Made by a program: the position numbers and the translations under genes
The notes under the pieces: generated by a model
Database searches by the model: none
Seen by the model: only the letters and a program-made list of their open reading frames with translations
Told to the model about the DNA's origin: nothing
Assembly: GCA_963971425.1 (NCBI GenBank)
Contig: OZ020516.1
Coordinates: forward strand, 12,884,593-12,948,592
Length of the DNA stretch: 64,000 nucleotides
Direction: 5' to 3'
DNA from: Bryoerythrophyllum caledonicum
Lineage: Eukaryota > Streptophyta > Bryopsida > Pottiales > Pottiaceae
In this document: positions 60,094-64,000 of the stretch, in pieces
Layout: every line of letters begins with the position of its first letter
Numbering within the stretch: the stretch's first letter is position 1

Positions 60094-61253
60094 CTAAACT
60101 CGAGTACCTGGACGACCATCAAACAAGACTTCTACATCTAAATCACGCTCGTCCTCAATGATCATATTGTGCATAATGCAACATGCTAGCATTATGTCAC
60201 CCATAGTGTCCACGTTCCACTGCCTGCATGGATTCTTCACAATCTCAAAGCAAGCTTGCAAAACACCGAAGCATCTCTCAATGTCCTTGCGGGTGGCTTC
60301 TTGCATTGATGCAAAGTGGGTGCGCTTTTCGTCTTGGGGCTCGTAAATTGTTTGGACAAAACAACTCCATTTTGGATAAATTGCGTTAGTCAACAAATAG
60401 AATCTAGGGTAGACATTGCCGTTCACAATGAACGTCAAGTCTTGCCCCTCACCCACAAGAATGCCCTCAATAACAATGGACCTATCCAATACAATCAAAT
60501 CATTGTTGCCCCCTAGCAATCCAAAACACGCATGCCATATCCACAAGGTTTGGTCAGCAATAGCCTCAAGGATAATGTTGCGGTTGCCATCTTTGTCTTG
60601 GTATTGTCCATGCCATGCAACAGGGCAATTCTTCCACACCCAATGCATACAGTCCAATGAACCAAACATGCCTAGTCATCCCCGACCCTCAATAATAAGC
60701 ATTTGATTCACAATATTAGAGCGGGTGGGCTTATGCATGTATGTGGCACCGAAGCACGCTCTTACAACAATACAGAACCTCTTCATAGACTTCATAGCCT
60801 TGCTCTCCCCGATGCGACTATATTCATCGGTGGCGTCGCTGAAACCCCGTACGCCAGTATACACATGGCCGCTGTATACTTATGTAACGATGACATCTCC
60901 AACGTCCCTACACAGTTGCTTTTTTGCACAAAATAGAAATCATAAGTACAAATGGTGTCCATAATTCTCACAAACAACTCCCTCTTCATTTGGAAACGGC
61001 GTCTAAACATCACAGGACCAAAAATAGGATTATCAGAGAAATAATCATAGTAGATGCGCTCATGACCCCTCTCAAAATTCCTATCAACATTGGTTGTTCT
61101 TCCTCGCCTACTCCCTCCAGCTCTCATTTTCTCTTCTTCATCTTCAAACTCTCCCATTTGAGCCACAAGCATAGCCCAAACTTGCTCCTGGCACTCATCA
61201 TCTTCAAGTTCCGCTTGCAAGTTCTTGTACAACTCTTCTCTCCATTGTTCCAT
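60094..61253 (-). pseudogene. PIF/Harbinger DDE transposase, disabled
   Basis: Starts MEQWREELYKNLQAELEDD and has the family order RRRFQMKRELFVRIMD, LHKYTAAMCILAYGVSA, then a one-base deletion near 60842 shifts to ATDEYSRIGESKAMKSMKRF. A TGA near 60684, where Trp is expected after IIEGRG, interrupts just before MFGSLDCMHWVWKNCPVAWH. The catalytic triad is visible: Asp in GSLDCMHW, Asp in NNDLIVLDRS and Glu in DIERCFGVLQACFE. It ends VEVLFDGRPGTRV. Roughly 385 residues if undamaged, normal for the superfamily. Confidence 0.88.
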
Positions 61254-61541
61254 TAGAACTCACTCACCAAAACCCCCAAAATCAAGAAAAAAAAGGACAT
61301 AGCCACTATCCACGTCGCACAGAGACTTCATGCTCTCTAGAACCTTAAGTCGCCGCTTGTTGCTGATGTGGCAGCTCGTTGATGACGTGGAAGCTTGCAC
61401 TTATGTGCGGCGTTGAAAGTAGAGAGTGTTGTTGTGGAGCAGCTAGCTCGCCCCGCCACATCTTTCCCCATGCCACGCAAACTGACGTAGTAAAGGGATG
61501 TACCGCGTCAGTTCCGCGTCGTAGTGCTGGCGATGCTCTTA

Positions 61542-62944
61542 CATATACTCATTTCACGATCAAGCACGGTGTTGTAATTAAAGCAATATCATGCAATCAT
61601 ATCCATCCTTGTGAAATCTGAGTTCTATTGCAAACATGTTTTTAGAAGTGTTGTTGTGGGTGAGGTAGAGATTTCCGAGAGAGTGTCTATTGACTATTTG
61701 TACTTGGACTTGACCAAGGCTACAATTGTGAGGTTGCAAATGAATCCTCTCAAGCTTGCATCGCTTTTAGAATTATGAAATTTCAAAGCACAAAATAAAA
61801 TGTAGCAACAATGTTGATGTAGTGATATTCCTACATCGAAATTTGAAATTACTGAGTCTACGGTTTAAAGAGTCAAAGTTTTTGGATGGACAATTATGAA
61901 AGCAATGTGAACGTTGTAAATGTATTCTAAGTAATCTAATATAATAATCACAAGCTTTAGGTGACTTGGAATTGTTTTCCCGTGTTGTTGACGGGATGAT
62001 GGGTTTGTACACTTGTTTAGTATCATATTTATACAAATTTAGTATAATTATGGATATAATGTTCATTAATATAATTTTTTTGGATTTTGTAAATATTTAA
62101 TATATACTGTAATTATATTACAAGTCTTGGTAACTGTTACAAATGAAAAGATGAGATATTTAATTTAAAATAAAAATGCACTAGAATCCACAGTTGTAGA
62201 TATTTTGTTGAAATGTGTACTATGTCAAAGTGGGGCATCTCATGCTTGTCATGGTGTTACAACATTCACTATTTAGCAAAAGGAATATTGTTTATGTCAT
62301 CAATAGAATATCAGTTAAGTATTAATAGCATACTTTATATACTAGAGAAAATCATCTAAATCCAAACACACTAATAATGATGAAATTCAAGTGACTATAA
62401 TAAAAAAATGCAACTTTTGTGAACACAAGTGAACTGCCTCTAAATGTGTAAAAATGCGTGAAAATGCTTGAAAGTCTGTGAAAATGCGGGAAAATGTTTG
62501 AAAGTGTGTGAAAATGTTTGAAAATGTTTAGACTTGGGTTGATATGCTAAATAATCATCTCAGACCTTTCATTCCATATTTTAAGGAAACCAAATTTAGA
62601 AGGGGTTTAGGACTTGCATTGGCCAAAACTCAACGCCTTCATGTCAATTGTAAGGCTTTTTAGCTTCCAAAGACCTCATACTGAGCAAGAATGCATCTAG
62701 AAATGAGCTAGATAATCACCTGCCAATTCACCAACAGACCTCCACAAGCAAGAAAAGCACATCTACAACATGAATTCCATACCCTAGAAACACCACCAGC
62801 AAAAACCGAGATGACTAGAAACTTTGAAGTGAAATGATGGTAGTTGTTCTCTCAAAACCAGACTAATCAACCATAATTCTTTAAAAGTCCTTACGATTAC
62901 ATGGTTCAAATTGGATGGATGCATCCTCGGTTTACTCCAAAATC
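61542..62944. other. Gene-free AT-rich spacer with a small minisatellite
   Basis: Between 62447 and 62530 a 10-12-bp motif of the type GTGTGAAAATG repeats about seven times. Nothing else resembling a gene or element terminus was seen. Confidence 0.5.
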
Positions 62945-64000
62945 GAAAAAAGAAAGTAGTCATCTGTACAAATGACCTTACAATTTATCTCAAATAAAAA
63001 CTAATTGAGTTTTGTGCAACAAATGCCATGGGGTGATAATGTATGATGACAATTGAGGTGTCTTTTTTGCACTAAAATGGAGAAATTTTGTCACTTGTGT
63101 ACGCATGAAGTGGCCAATGTTGTATGCAAGAGACATGTAAATTCAATACAAACAAGTATTGAAATCTTAAACAAAAATCTTATAGTTTTAAGCAAAAACT
63201 TGACGTTTTGGGTGCCAACCAATGCACTTGGCTAAGTGCCTGATTGCTTAATTGCGTGTTTTATAAGGGATTTTTTGAACTATAATTAGCCTCTAAAACT
63301 ATGACTCTATGCAATTCTGCCCAATCTTTAACTCCTTGAGGCCCCATACGCTTTTAAGATATATACCAAACTACATCTCAAAGCCTTTGTTAACCCTTGA
63401 AGGCCGGATGTCCCCTCTGGGTACATTTTGAGTTTGGATAGAGTCCCATAATCTCAAATTTAGGCATTATTTTCTAAGATTTAGTTTAATCCAGTGGGCA
63501 ACTTTTTATTAGCTTTTTGCAAACATAATTCTTGTAGAAATCCCACTTTTGTTCCAAAAATTACAATTTTTTTATTACATATACAAATAGTGCACATGTT
63601 AAGTGTGGCATGTATCAAATAGTGCTAGAAAGCTTTAATTAATTCTCTATCAAAAATTTGATTAGTTTCTTAAAGTTTGTCCAAATAATAAATAACAATA
63701 AAATCCTCTTGGAATGGACATGAAAATCTTTGCATCTGCTATATGGACTTTTGAATTTCAAAAACAGGAGAAGGATATGATGTATGCAAAAAGCTTAAAG
63801 TGTATTGTTAATTCTCATTATATAGTTGCATGCAAAGATTTTGAAGGGCACCTTCTACCCTCTAAAACTTGGTACACATGTGCTTAATCTAATTGTTAAA
63901 AGTTAAACTTAGAAAATCACGAACCATAGTGCAAAAAGTTGCCATAGAAGGTGGTAGAAGTTTATTGAAGGTGATAATACTTGAAGTATGACCTCAAGAA
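62945..64000 (+). repeat. Dispersed repeat, copy 2: empty-site paralogue of the Helitron A target
   Basis: Aligns with 35760-35801 joined directly to 37648-38775. Around 62980-63010 the sequence ACAATTTATCTCAAATAAAA is continuous where copy 1 holds Helitron A. The TTAACC-family insertion (from about 63390) is present in both. The repeat continues past the window edge. Confidence 0.85.

Larger units (their letters stand above)
56488..61538. mobile_element. PIF/Harbinger DNA transposon, complete but inactivated
   Basis: Terminal inverted repeats GAGCATCGCCAACACAACG (left) and, inverted from the right end, GAGCATCGCCAGCACTACG. A TTA target duplication stands at 56485-56487 and 61539-61541, the 3-bp type expected for this superfamily. 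Inside are the two standard genes in convergent arrangement: ORF1 (56776-57745, +) and the DDE transposase (61253-60094, -). Both carry disabling mutations. Between them sits a nested foldback element (58412-59609). Total length 5051 bp including the nested copy. Confidence 0.92.

Overview
This looks like nuclear DNA of a streptophyte, probably a land plant and possibly a non-seed one; I cannot name the species. The evidence is many short exons with GT-AG introns, a plant-type UBP12/13 deubiquitinase, a plastid-type anthranilate synthase alpha subunit, a large LEA protein, and plant-style PIF/Harbinger and Helitron elements. Exon joins below were worked out by eye from splice sites, reading phase and family resemblance. 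The summed coding lengths of the four complete gene models are all divisible by three.

Layout. 1-9709 (+): 3' part of a UBP12/13 (USP7-like) gene, 22 exons, entering from outside the window. 9710-12952: gene-free DNA with a TIR element and a cluster of GTATCA motifs. 12953-15538 (+): a trihelix DNA-binding region apparently spliced in frame to a homoserine-acetyltransferase-like alpha/beta hydrolase whose nucleophile serine is alanine. 16146-16606: a long hairpin (foldback) element. 17337-24012 (+): a 21-exon WD40 gene, followed by two orphan exon-like segments. 25798-29585 (-): a 1080-residue LEA protein with ACGTG (ABRE-like) boxes upstream. 31232-35651 (-): anthranilate synthase alpha subunit, 13 exons, with a (GA)n tract in its leader.

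From 35.8 kb to the end the window is mostly mobile and repeated DNA. A 1846-bp non-autonomous Helitron (35802-37647) carries a PHD-finger gene fragment; its ends are proven by an unoccupied copy of its target at 62.9-63.0 kb. Other units are a small membrane-protein ORF (40444-40842), a 120-bp tandem array, a decayed intron-containing DUF7869-like element (42406-45645) flanked by AGATCTTCC-rich repeats, A-rich and TA-rich arrays (47.5-49.2 kb), two abutting Helitron ends with an acyl-CoA oxidase pseudogene (49166-50701), an assembly gap (51999-52197), a poly(A) retroposon with an 11-bp target duplication (53401-53640), a nested TIR element (53675-55633), and a complete but inactivated PIF/Harbinger element (56488-61538) with a foldback element inside it. 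A family with TTAACCCCTAAAGG-type ends occurs at least seven times across the window, including inside UBP introns.

The host genes show no obvious pathway link and look like ordinary neighbours. The most unusual items are the trihelix/acyltransferase fusion with a lost nucleophile, the gene-fragment-carrying Helitron with its empty site, and the DUF7869-like element embedded in motif-sharing arrays.
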